Source of the DNA: Actinoalloteichus hymeniacidonis
GTDB lineage: Bacteria; Actinomycetota; Actinomycetes; Mycobacteriales; Pseudonocardiaceae
NCBI RefSeq assembly: GCF_014203365.1
Contig: NZ_JACHIS010000001.1
Location: 434,001 to 498,000 of the forward strand
Direction of reading: 5' to 3'
Length of the DNA stretch: 64,000 nt
In this document: positions 35,885 through 44,303 of the stretch, in pieces
Layout of the letters: each line of letters opens with the position of its first letter
Position numbering within the stretch: the first letter of the stretch is position 1
Made by a program: the position numbers and the translations under genes
The notes under the pieces: model-generated
What the model saw: only the letters and a program-made list of their open reading frames with translations
Database searches by the model: none
Told to the model about the DNA's origin: nothing

Positions 35885-36054
35885 CCCCACGCCACCTCCC
35901 ACCGTTCGCGGGCACCTGTGCGCCCTGTGATGTCCGGTCCGGTCGAGCCTGCGGCGCCGGTTGTCGGCGCCCGCTCGCTGCTGTTGTCGTCGTTGGGTGC
36001 ACCGCCGCCGAAGACCGGGCGAACGCCGAGAGCAGTGGTGCCGGTGTCATCGGG

Positions 36055-36315
36055 TCAGAGTCGGGAGACGTATTCGTCGGCGAAGCCCGCCCAGCCGTTC
36101 AGATTCCCGTTGGCCAGGTTGAGGTTCTCACCGGCCTGCGCCAGCATCCCGAGGCCCTGTGGCACTGCGGACTGGGCGCTGCCCTGCGTCGCAGCGGCGA
36201 AAATGGAGTGTGCGTCCTGCGCCGCGATGACCGCGGTCGCCACGGCGGCGAGCGCCTCGTTGACCCGCTCGTTGGCCAGCGCAACGCTCGCCCGAACCTC
36301 TTCGATGCCTGCCAT
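36055..36315 (-). CDS. ESX-sized helical protein A (86 aa)
   Basis: An 86-residue, Ala-rich, helical protein starting MAGIEEVRASVALANERVNE and ending NGWAGFADEYVSRL. It is a paralogue of the next gene (shared M-x-G-x-E-x-VRA start) and the first gene of the FtsK-type ATPase operon. Size, helix content and company resemble WXG100-like proteins. The single W-A-G at about 75 sits near the C-terminus and not in the helix turn. The ATG at 36315 has GGAGG eight bases upstream. It is 170 bases from the next gene. Confidence 0.7.
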   Translation of the reverse strand: MAGIEEVRASVALANERVNEALAAVATAVIAAQDAHSIFAAATQGSAQSAVPQGLGMLAQAGENLNLANGNLNGWAGFADEYVSRL

Positions 36316-36651
36316 GCCCCCTGCCTCCACATCCTGCCGAAGTCGCGGCAGGCGATCACCGGCCGCGTGTGTGTTCGAGGTTAGTGGGTGATCACCTCGG
36401 CCATGCAAACAACATCGCGCCCGACGATCATGGACGATGCGCCCGCTTCGGTGGCATTGAACGGGACATGCCATGTCAGGTACGGCTGACGAGGATCCAG
36501 TCCCACCGGGTGGGCTCGTCAAGAATTCATCGGCGAGATTCGCCACCATCGAAGTCCGAGGCGGTGGGTGCGCCGGGCGGCGACAGCCTCCTGTCGCCGC
36601 GAAGCGGTGCTGGATGCCCCGACGCCCGCCTGGCGACGGCGGGATTGCTCG
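36316..36651. other. intergenic region between the DUF5753 gene and the FtsK operon
   Basis: A 336-base region that must carry the promoter of the FtsK operon on the minus strand and the terminator of the DUF5753 gene. No gene is convincing; I looked for a DUF397 partner of the regulator and did not find one. Confidence 0.5.
36577..36600 (-). terminator. 10-bp hairpin after the DUF5753 gene
   Basis: GCGGCGACAG and CTGTCGCCGC with loop CCTC lie about 50 bases beyond the stop of the minus-strand gene ending at 36652. Confidence 0.6.
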
Positions 36652-37491
36652 TCAGTGCGGTTGTAGGTCGGCCAGGAACGCCCGGCTGTCGTTGGCCGAG
36701 AGCGCGGTCGTGGTCAGTCGATGGAAGGCCTCGTGGAAACGCCGCATCGGTTCCGTGTCCTCCACCGTGACACTGCCCGCGACGTTGTCGAACAGCACCG
36801 TGCCCGGATCCGGTGCGGGCAGCCGAAGCCAGGCGAACGGACTGCCCATCGCGGTATGCGGGCCTGCGGAGAACGGCAACACCTGGAGGGTGATGTTCGG
36901 ATGCCCGGCGAACTCCCGCAACGCCGCCAGCTGCGAGATCCACTGTGGACCGGTGACGATGCGCGGCCGCAGCACCGCCTCGTCCAGGATCGCCCACAGC
37001 CGTAGCTCACCCGTCAACAGGCGTTGCTGACGAGCCAGCCGAAGCGCCACCCGGCGACCGGTGATCGCGGCCGGGGGCGCCGGATTCCACGACTCGACCA
37101 GTGCACGGATGTAGGACTCGGTCTGCAACAGGCCCGGAATCAGGTCGATCTCGAAGTTGCGTACCTCCACGGCCTCGGATTCCAGTTCCAGGTAGTCCCG
37201 GAACCCGTCGGACACGACATCGGAGTACGGCGTCCACCACCCCGGGTCGTCGAGTCGACCCGCCAGGTCGACCAACCAGACGCGTTGTTCGGCGGGTACC
37301 CCGTAGAGCATGCAGAGCGCATGGACCTCCGAGGTGCTCAATGCGTCCCGCGCGGTCTCTTTCCGCTGCGTCGTGGTGAGCGACCATCCCATCTCTGCCA
37401 TGACCTGTTCGATTTCGATGCCGGCATCAGTCCGCATCCGGTGAAGCTGGGTACACAATCTCCGGTGCCGGATCGTCGGTCGCCCTTCCAT
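36652..37491 (-). CDS. HTH regulator with DUF5753 domain
   Basis: A 279-residue actinomycete regulator. It has an N-terminal Xre-type HTH (about residues 10-65, HRMRTDAGIEIEQVMAEMGW) and a DUF5753 domain from ~95 onward with the typical IPGLLQTESYIRAL, RLARQQRLL, WAILDEAVLR and LQVLPFSAGPHTAMGSPF blocks. Many such proteins are encoded next to a small DUF397 protein and influence development or antibiotic production; no DUF397 gene is visible here. ATG 37491 is chosen; GTG 37500 is possible. Confidence 0.9.
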   Translation of the reverse strand: MEGRPTIRHRRLCTQLHRMRTDAGIEIEQVMAEMGWSLTTTQRKETARDALSTSEVHALCMLYGVPAEQRVWLVDLAGRLDDPGWWTPYSDVVSDGFRDYLELESEAVEVRNFEIDLIPGLLQTESYIRALVESWNPAPPAAITGRRVALRLARQQRLLTGELRLWAILDEAVLRPRIVTGPQWISQLAALREFAGHPNITLQVLPFSAGPHTAMGSPFAWLRLPAPDPGTVLFDNVAGSVTVEDTEPMRRFHEAFHRLTTTALSANDSRAFLADLQPH

Positions 37492-37577
37492 GGCGCGCAC
37501 GATAGTCCGCCGTTGATCAGTCCCAGCCGACCATGATCAATAACGAGATTCTGGGCACTTCTCGGCAGCGTCGAGCG

Positions 37578-38567
37578 CTACTGCGACCACCAGGACCAGC
37601 GCTGTTCGTCGCGGGGAAGCGACGCACGGTGCTCGACCGATAGGAGTTCGGCAGCGGACGGGCCGGTGGGTCGAATCGCCTCGGGCGACAGCGTGTTCGA
37701 CGTCGAGGCGGCGAGGTCGCCGGTGATGGCGTGCGATTCGGAGTCCTCGATGTAGCGCGCGGACAGGTGCAGGCCCACGACCCCGTTTCGACCCGGTGCG
37801 CTGGTCGACCAGTTCGTGCTCGCGATTCCGGCCGTCTCATCGACCGGCGACCAACCCGGGGCGCCGAGGATGGCCGCAGCCTCCCGGGCCGCCTCGGCGA
37901 GCGTGCCGGGTCGGTGCCCGAGATCCATCGTGACGCCGAAGGTGCGCTGATCGACCTGGTCCGTGCGCAGAATCGCGGCCTGCTGGACCAGCCGACTCGC
38001 GACCGCCCTGGCCTGCCAGTGCGCGCCTGCGGCGCGATCCGTGCGCACCTCCACCCGCAGCTGCAACCGGGGCAGCCCCGTCATGTCGTCATCGGCCTCG
38101 TCGGCGACCACACCCGATTCCCCTGCGCCAGGCCCGGATTCGGCCGAGGCGGGGCCGGCTACCGGCGTGGTGTCCAGGGGGAGGGCGCTGTCGTCCGACC
38201 AGGCCTCGATCAGCAGCCGTTCCCCACTGGGGATCACGGTGCCGAGTAGTTCGGGATCGTCGATGACCGACCAGGCCGTGGGTGGTTCGCAGGCCACCCG
38301 GCTGTTGGCGAACTTCGGGCCGAGCCTGCGTAGGAAGCGACGGACCGCACGTCCCAGCGTGGCTGCCTCGTCCTCGCTCGCGGTGACCTCGGCCGACCGG
38401 CGGATCGTGACCGACCAACAGCCCGGTTCCTCGGCCGAGCAATCGCCCGCCTCGACGATTCGCCCGCCTGCCAGGGAAAGCAGGCCTTGGCAGGCGGCGC
38501 GGGCTCGCCGCTCATTCTCGGCACCGACGACCACGGTGACGAGTAGTTCGAATCGGTCCTCCACCAT
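37578..38567 (-). CDS. unknown protein with internal duplication
   Basis: A 329-residue soluble protein I do not recognise. Residues ~5-90 (FELLVTVVVGAENERRARAAC ... CWSVTIRRS) and ~165-240 (RLQLRVEVRTDRAAGAHWQARA ... TFGVTMDLG) follow the same beta-helix-beta pattern, as two copies of one ACT-like or ferredoxin-like unit. A Gly/Ser/Glu-rich linker joins them. The ATG at 38567 is set by a GAGGGAGAA box; the frame is open to 38612. It stands alone between the DUF5753 gene and the O-methyltransferase, both on the same strand. Confidence 0.7.
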   Translation of the reverse strand: MVEDRFELLVTVVVGAENERRARAACQGLLSLAGGRIVEAGDCSAEEPGCWSVTIRRSAEVTASEDEAATLGRAVRRFLRRLGPKFANSRVACEPPTAWSVIDDPELLGTVIPSGERLLIEAWSDDSALPLDTTPVAGPASAESGPGAGESGVVADEADDDMTGLPRLQLRVEVRTDRAAGAHWQARAVASRLVQQAAILRTDQVDQRTFGVTMDLGHRPGTLAEAAREAAAILGAPGWSPVDETAGIASTNWSTSAPGRNGVVGLHLSARYIEDSESHAITGDLAASTSNTLSPEAIRPTGPSAAELLSVEHRASLPRDEQRWSWWSQ

Positions 38568-38704
38568 TGGACCAGGATTCTCCCTCAACACGGCAGGCCA
38601 CCGAAACCGCACTCCAGCGACGGCAAAACGTCACCCGATCTCACTCTTTTGGACGAGTGACGATCATGGACGGTAACCGGCGGTCGACCGCCGCCGAGCG
38701 CCCG

Positions 38705-39352
38705 TCAGTCGTCGATCAGCACACTCACCGAGAGGCCGTCCCCGAGCGGCAACACGGTGGATTGCAGCCGGGGATCCGCCGCGATGCGGTCGGCGAACAC
38801 CCGAACCGCGTCGGCCCGGGGATCCGACACCGTCGGGTCGGCCACCGCGCCTCGCCGGAACAGGTTGTCGGCGATCAGCAGTCCGCCCGGCCGCAGCAGC
38901 GGCAGACAACGGTCCAGATAGGTCGGATACTCGGTCTTGTCGGCATCGATGAACACGGCGTCATACGGGCCGGACAGCGTCCTCAGCGTGTCGAGAGCCG
39001 CGCCGACGTGCACGGTGACCTGCTCACCGAGGCCCGCCCTGTCGAACCAGCCTCGGGCCGCCTCGGCGTGCTCGGCGGACAACTCCAGGGTGTCCAGCCT
39101 GCCGTCCGACGGCAGTGCTCGGCCGATCCACACCCCGCTGTAGCCGAAAAGGGTGCCGATCTCCAGCACCCGTCGGGCCCCGGCCGCGCGCAACAGCGTG
39201 GCCAGGGCCGCTCCCGCCTCGGCCTTGATCTGGATCTGAGGTGCCCGCGCCACGATGTCGGCACGCAGCGCGGTCAACAGTTCGTCCTCCGCCCAGAACC
39301 GGTCGGCCCAGAACTGCTGGGCATCGGTGTGCCCGGCATTCGCTTCGCTCAT
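38705..39352 (-). CDS. class I SAM-dependent O-methyltransferase
   Basis: A 215-residue enzyme of methyltransferase family 3 (catechol/caffeoyl-CoA O-methyltransferase type). Motif I is VLEIGTLFGYSGVWIGRAL (about residues 64-82), the metal and catalytic Asp lie in FIDADKTEYPTYLD (about 133-146), and LRPGGLLIADNLFRRG follows. It would methylate a small hydroxylated molecule with a divalent metal. A GAAGGGA box precedes the ATG at 39352; the ORF is open further upstream without homology. Confidence 0.92.
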   Translation of the reverse strand: MSEANAGHTDAQQFWADRFWAEDELLTALRADIVARAPQIQIKAEAGAALATLLRAAGARRVLEIGTLFGYSGVWIGRALPSDGRLDTLELSAEHAEAARGWFDRAGLGEQVTVHVGAALDTLRTLSGPYDAVFIDADKTEYPTYLDRCLPLLRPGGLLIADNLFRRGAVADPTVSDPRADAVRVFADRIAADPRLQSTVLPLGDGLSVSVLIDD

Positions 39353-39503
39353 CGACGGTCCCTTCTCGATCCCGGCACGTCCGGCCTCGTCCCTCGACCC
39401 TACGGCCGATCTGAGGCCGAAAGACGAGGAGCGGCGGCCTACATCGGGGATCGAGACGGATGCGCGGAGAGCTCGGCGGCAGCCGGGCCCCGACACGATC
39501 GGA

Positions 39504-40181
39504 TCAGCGTGCGACGTAGGCGCTGCCGTCGATCTTGCCGCCCTGGCAAACCGGTCCGAGTCCCCAGTCCACGGTCAGCGGGTCGGTCTCGTCCGGCGGG
39601 ATGACCCGGATGCTCGTCGCCTCGGTCCCGCAATCGCCCTCCGGATCGTCCTCGTCACCGGGCACCACACCCCAGTGCAGCAGCTTGGTCGCGGCCGCAC
39701 CGGGTTCGAGTTCGACCAGCGTCGGCGCGGGGTCGGCCACCCGCTCCAATCGGGTCGGCAGCGCCGTCCCCTCGTCGTCGACGAGTTCGAGACCGCCGTA
39801 GCCGTAGATCGCACACGGCTCGGAACCCTCGTTGGCCAACACCAGGTTCGCGTAGCGATTACCCGCCGCCGAATCCAGTTGCTCGATCGAGCCGGTGAGG
39901 CCGCCGGAATGACAGCGATCCGGCTCATCCGGCGTCTTGGAGGCGTCTGGTCGTTCCACGTCGCCGCCGGTGCCACCGGCCGAGGACTCGGTCGCGCTCG
40001 GCTCGGTCTCGTCCGGGGTCTCGGACTCGCCCGCCCCACCCGCACCGGGCTCGGTGGTCGGCGCCGCCGGAACCGGCTCGCCGCGCCCCTGATCCTGTGA
40101 TTCCTGGCCGCATCCCGCGACCGTGAGCAATGCCGCTCCCGCCAGCGCGGACAACCACAGCTTTGTGCCCGTGAAAGCCAT
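39504..40181 (-). CDS. DUF4232 lipoprotein
   Basis: A 225-residue exported lipoprotein. It has a signal peptide (ALAGAALLTVAGC, lipobox V-A-G-C with Cys about residue 24), then a Pro/Glu/Thr-rich linker of ~65 residues. The C-terminal DUF4232 domain (about 88-225) carries a conserved Cys pair (DRCHSGGLTGS and EPCAIYGYGGLELVD) and ends LGPVCQGGKIDGSAYVAR. The function of DUF4232 is not known. GGAGGTGGCC precedes the ATG at 40181. Confidence 0.9.
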   Translation of the reverse strand: MAFTGTKLWLSALAGAALLTVAGCGQESQDQGRGEPVPAAPTTEPGAGGAGESETPDETEPSATESSAGGTGGDVERPDASKTPDEPDRCHSGGLTGSIEQLDSAAGNRYANLVLANEGSEPCAIYGYGGLELVDDEGTALPTRLERVADPAPTLVELEPGAAATKLLHWGVVPGDEDDPEGDCGTEATSIRVIPPDETDPLTVDWGLGPVCQGGKIDGSAYVAR

Positions 40182-40454
40182 TTGGGCCACCTCCTCCAAC
40201 ACCGCGAAACGCGGTGGTGATCGGTCGAAGTACGTCGATCGGCGCCTATTGAGAAGACGAACCGGACTCGGCCGGGGTTGCCCCGGCCGCCGACGCCGTC
40301 GACCGATCATTGCTGGCCGAGGGGATTCGCGCAGTGTGAGAGACGAGCTCCTGGGGCGGGTCGCAGCGGTCTTGCTGCGGCCGCAGGGAACGGAGATGTC
40401 GAACAGGCGGGCCACCTCGGCGGCCTGCCCACCCGGCGTGCGATCGAGGCGGTG

Positions 40455-40919
40455 TCAGTCCGCCAGCTCGGGCGGGAAACCACCGGTGGCGATGGGACCC
40501 CAGCGCTGCGGGATGATCCGCACCAGGGACTTGCCCTGGGCGACCATGGCCTGTCGGTACTCCGCCCAGTCCGGGTGTTCCCCTGCGACCGCACGGAAGT
40601 AGTCGACCAGCGGTTCCACCGAGTCCGGAATATCCAATACCTCGGCTTCGCCGTCGACCTGCACCCACGCGTCGTCGAAGTTCTGCGACAACGCGACGAG
40701 ACTCACGGCGGGGTTGCGTCGAAGGTTCGCCACCTTCGCCCGCTGCGGGTAGGTCGAGACGACGATGCGGCCGGACTCGTCGACGCCGTAGGTGACCGGC
40801 GACGCCTGCGGACGTCCGTCCGCCCGACTCGTGATGATCAACCCCTGCTTCCTGGAGCGCAGGAAGGTAAGGAGTTCCGGCAGCTCAACGGTGGTGTTGG
40901 TGGCGATTCGACGTGGCAT
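40455..40919 (-). CDS. PPOX-class F420-dependent oxidoreductase
   Basis: A 154-residue split-beta-barrel flavin/F420-binding protein, similar in length and pattern to mycobacterial Rv1155-type reductases. Key parts are LIITSRADGRPQASPVTYGVD in pieces (about residues 27-47), RAKVANLRRNPAVSLVAL (about 59-76) and the WVQVDGEAEVL strand. The substrate is unknown. The ATG at 40919 is chosen by homology (MPRRIATNTT); the frame continues upstream as an overlap with the GGDEF/EAL gene. Confidence 0.85.
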   Translation of the reverse strand: MPRRIATNTTVELPELLTFLRSRKQGLIITSRADGRPQASPVTYGVDESGRIVVSTYPQRAKVANLRRNPAVSLVALSQNFDDAWVQVDGEAEVLDIPDSVEPLVDYFRAVAGEHPDWAEYRQAMVAQGKSLVRIIPQRWGPIATGGFPPELAD

Positions 40920-40960
40920 GGTCGCCAGCCTAGCCACCGCGCGGCCCTCATCGTGCTCGC

Positions 40961-43291
40961 TCAGGTCTGTGGCAGCACCCAGCCCGCGAGGAGCAGATCC
41001 TCGATGTCCACCGGATCGGACGGTGGCGCGAAGAAGTTCCCGTATCCCAGTTCGCAGCCCATCGCCAACAACCGACGGGCCTGCGCCGCATCGTCGATGT
41101 CGCTGGCCACAACAGAGGGACCCAGCGTTCGGAACAGGGTGATCATATTTCGGAGCGCAACCTGGTCCACCGCATCGGCCTCCGCGCTCGGCAGCTGCGC
41201 GGGCAGGCCCGAGACCAGCACCGACTCCACCGGCAACAAGCGCAGCCGGGACAGCATTCGACCGATCGACGAGAGTTCGCCGACGGCGATCCGGACGCCG
41301 AGCTGCGCCAGAATCGACCAGGTGTCCAAGGGATCCCCGTTCGGAGTGAACGCGGCATTGGCGGGCACCTCCAGCCGGAGGTACTCCGCAGGCAGCCCGG
41401 TCTCCTCGAGAACGGCCCGCACATCGCGCACCAGATCCTGATCGCGCACCTGTCGTTCCACCAGCGAGACGCTGACCGCAGGCGTGCAACCCGAGGTGTT
41501 CCGCCACCGTTGGGCCTGCGCGCACGCACTGCTGAGCAACCAGCGACCGTAGGTCACGACCTGGCCCGCGTCGGTGGCCAGCTCGATGAAGTCCTCCTGC
41601 GAGAGCAGCCCGAGTTCGGCGTGATCCCAACGGGCGACCGCCCGTACCCCGGTGAGCTTGCGATCGGCCAGCCGTACCACCGGCTGGAAGTCGAGGTAGA
41701 ACTCATTACAGCGCAGCGCAACGGGCATCGTGGCCGCCAGTTGCGAGCGCCGATGCCCGGCCGCATCGCGTTCTGGGTCGTACAGCGCCCACTGGGCCTT
41801 GCCCTCCTCCTTGGCCGCCCGCAGCGTCAGATCGCCCGCCCGGATCAGTTCCAAGGGGTCGACCTCGGCGACGACCTTCTCCACGACTCCCGCGCTCGCC
41901 GACACCGAGACCTCGTGCACGCCGATCTGCATCGGCTCGCCGAGATCGGCCAGGAAACCCTCCACCCTGGCCACCACGTCCGCGGCGCCATGGGTGTCCG
42001 GGATCAACACCACGAACTCGTCGGCACTGATCCTGGCGACCAGCTCGTCCTCCGTGGTCAACGCCGAGGACAGCCGCCTGCCGACCAGCCGGAGCACCTC
42101 GTCGCCGACGTCGTATCCGAGCCCGTCGTTGATCAACCGGAAACCGTCCAGGCCCAGATAGCACAGTGCGAGGCGACCGCCAGGGCGAAGCGTGGCCAGC
42201 ATGCTCTCCAGCTTCGAGACCAACACCGACCGATTCGCCAGGCCGGTCAGCGGATCGATCATGAGTCGCCTGCGGATCATCTCCTGGTTCAGGTAGGACT
42301 GGGTGCAGTCCTCGATGACCAACACCAGGTGACCGGGTTCGTCGTCCTCGTCGCGGATGAGCGAACCGGTGACCCGGGTCCAGACCGGTTCCTCGCCGCC
42401 GACCAGGAAACGCGGTGCGGAGCGGAACTGCTCGCAGAGTCCCTCCCCGAGCGAGGCCAGATGCTCGCTCTCGGCGGGCAGGTCCTCCGGATGGATCAAG
42501 GTGTGGAGATCACGGCCGATCAACTCATCGGCGGGCGTGTCGAAAAGCTGCTCCAGCGCGGAGTTCGCCGACTGCACCCGACCCTGGACGTCCAGCATGG
42601 CGAAGCCTGCGGCACAACCCTCGACGGTGGTTCGAAACCTCGCCTCGCTGGCCCGCAGCAGCGCATCGGAACGTTGCCGTTCCTGCATCATCGAGATCTT
42701 CAGATCCTCCTGCTCCCGCAGGACGTGATCCTGTAGGGCGGCGGCATAACCGGCGGCCAACGCAGCGGTCAACGCGGTCAGGCGGTGGGAGAAGTCGCGT
42801 TCGCCCAGATGCGCGGGCGGGGTCAACCTGGGCCGCAGACGGGTGCCCAACACCAGGAGGGTGTTCTCCAGGGTGGTCGCATCGGTGAAATGCGCATCGA
42901 TCAGCGCCGCCCCGATCCGCCTGCCCTCCTCCGGCGTGAACGGCTCGCTGTGTAGCGCCGCCTCCAGGCGGTAGGCGAATCGAAGAAGCAGGTCCTCGGT
43001 GTCCTGCCGGGTCATCGCCACATAGCTGGTGAGGAACACCGCCCTCGCCCAGTCATGCGCGAATTCCGCCAGGGCGGTGTTGCCGCGATTGATCGACCGG
43101 GTCTCGTGGACAAGAGAGGTACGCAGCTCGTCGGTCACCGACGGGACTCCGTTCACAGTGGTGCCGACCGTTGATCGCGCGACGCCCGAGCGGCGTTCGG
43201 TGGCGCAGGCTTCTTCCGGTGCGCCGTTGCTGTCGCCGCCTTGGGGCGCTCGCTCGAGTCCATGAGGTAACCAATTCAGCTGCTGGGTCAC
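40961..43291 (-). CDS. PAS-GGDEF-EAL protein with degenerate catalytic motifs
   Basis: A 776-residue protein with an N-terminal helical domain (~60-200), a short coiled coil, a PAS domain (about 218-330), a GGDEF domain (about 345-510) and an EAL domain (about 520-770). The GGDEF signature is S-A-D-E-F (RISADEFVVLIP, near 419). The EAL signature is R-A-V (TGVRAVARWDHAE, near 549), and later EAL metal-binding residues are replaced (LRLEVPAN for the usual LEITE). A c-di-GMP phosphodiesterase with these changes should be inactive, and cyclase activity is doubtful, so it may act as a sensor or effector. The GTG at 43291 is the likely start. Confidence 0.85.
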   Translation of the reverse strand: MTQQLNWLPHGLERAPQGGDSNGAPEEACATERRSGVARSTVGTTVNGVPSVTDELRTSLVHETRSINRGNTALAEFAHDWARAVFLTSYVAMTRQDTEDLLLRFAYRLEAALHSEPFTPEEGRRIGAALIDAHFTDATTLENTLLVLGTRLRPRLTPPAHLGERDFSHRLTALTAALAAGYAAALQDHVLREQEDLKISMMQERQRSDALLRASEARFRTTVEGCAAGFAMLDVQGRVQSANSALEQLFDTPADELIGRDLHTLIHPEDLPAESEHLASLGEGLCEQFRSAPRFLVGGEEPVWTRVTGSLIRDEDDEPGHLVLVIEDCTQSYLNQEMIRRRLMIDPLTGLANRSVLVSKLESMLATLRPGGRLALCYLGLDGFRLINDGLGYDVGDEVLRLVGRRLSSALTTEDELVARISADEFVVLIPDTHGAADVVARVEGFLADLGEPMQIGVHEVSVSASAGVVEKVVAEVDPLELIRAGDLTLRAAKEEGKAQWALYDPERDAAGHRRSQLAATMPVALRCNEFYLDFQPVVRLADRKLTGVRAVARWDHAELGLLSQEDFIELATDAGQVVTYGRWLLSSACAQAQRWRNTSGCTPAVSVSLVERQVRDQDLVRDVRAVLEETGLPAEYLRLEVPANAAFTPNGDPLDTWSILAQLGVRIAVGELSSIGRMLSRLRLLPVESVLVSGLPAQLPSAEADAVDQVALRNMITLFRTLGPSVVASDIDDAAQARRLLAMGCELGYGNFFAPPSDPVDIEDLLLAGWVLPQT

Positions 43292-43418
43292 TGTATGCCT
43301 CGCAGTGCGCGTTCCTCGGTCTGCCAGTTGATTCTTACAGCAATATCACCGCGTTACGCGACCGGGACGTCACGGTCGGTACGTTTGGTTGAAACTGTAC
43401 CGATTTTTGGGCGGCCGC

Positions 43419-44225
43419 TCACGTTTTCTCGCCGACGACGAGATAACCCAACTGCGCGACATGCTCCAGTCCGAGGATCTCGTTCTGTTCGCGAACCCAC
43501 GACATCCCGTCGGACGCGCCGCCCAAGGGAGTGAAACCACCCAGCAACGCCTCGATCTCTGTTCTCGTCCTGATCACCACCGGAGTAGGGGTGTCGTGAT
43601 AGAGCCGCGCGAACTGACCCATCTGGTCGGGTCGATGATCGGCGGTCAGATGGGTGTAGGCGAACAGACTGCCGGGAGCCAGTGCCTCGTGATATCGAGA
43701 CACGAAACGATGCGGGGAATCCGAATCCGGGATGACATGTAGCAACGCCGTCATCAGCAACGCGACCGGTTGATCGAGGTCGAGCATGCCGCCTGCCTGC
43801 GCTGCGGTCAGCACGCTGTCGGGATCGCGAACGTCGGCCTCGGCGATCGCCGCGTTCGAGTTTCCCTTCAGCAGCAGCCTGCCTTGTCCGACGGTGAGTG
43901 GTTCGTTGTCGATGTAGACGATTCGACAGTCGGCGGCGTGTCGTTGCGCGACCTCATGTGTGTTGCCCACCGTCGGAATACCGGAACCGATGTCGAGAAA
44001 CTGGCGGATTCCCTGCGACGCGAAGTGCTGCACGAGGCTGCGACCCAACAACCGATTGTAGATGCAAAGATCTCGAATCTGCGGCATGACCTGCATCGCA
44101 TGCCGAGCGAACTCCCGGTCGGCCGCGAAGTTACGGTTGCCGCCCAGATAGAAGTCGTATACCCGGGCCGCGTTGGGCATCTCCAACATCGCCGAAAACG
44201 GAGCCCTCGTCTGCCGGGCCATCAA
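43419..44225 (-). CDS. SAM-dependent methyltransferase (DUF574 family)
   Basis: A 268-residue protein of the actinomycete S-adenosyl methyltransferase family (DUF574/Methyltransf_19). Blocks are NAARVYDFYLGGNRNFAADRE (about residues 17-37), RQFLDIGSGIPTVGNTHEVAQ (SAM motif I), VYIDNEPLTV, and DQPVALLMTALLHVIPDSD (motif IV region). Many paralogues occur in one genome and their substrates are unknown. Its start region (MMARQTR) allows two ATG/GTG choices. Confidence 0.9.
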   Translation of the reverse strand: MMARQTRAPFSAMLEMPNAARVYDFYLGGNRNFAADREFARHAMQVMPQIRDLCIYNRLLGRSLVQHFASQGIRQFLDIGSGIPTVGNTHEVAQRHAADCRIVYIDNEPLTVGQGRLLLKGNSNAAIAEADVRDPDSVLTAAQAGGMLDLDQPVALLMTALLHVIPDSDSPHRFVSRYHEALAPGSLFAYTHLTADHRPDQMGQFARLYHDTPTPVVIRTRTEIEALLGGFTPLGGASDGMSWVREQNEILGLEHVAQLGYLVVGEKT

Positions 44226-44303
44226 CCACCTCGCGCCGTGCTGTCGTCGAGTGGGAGATTACCGATCTCCCACTCGACGACCAACGTGGCCCTGTGGTCT
44301 CCA

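Noticed and set aside
36369-36651. search for a DUF397 partner of the DUF5753 regulator
   Set aside because: Neither strand shows the expected WRKSS...SGGGNCVEVA-type protein here.
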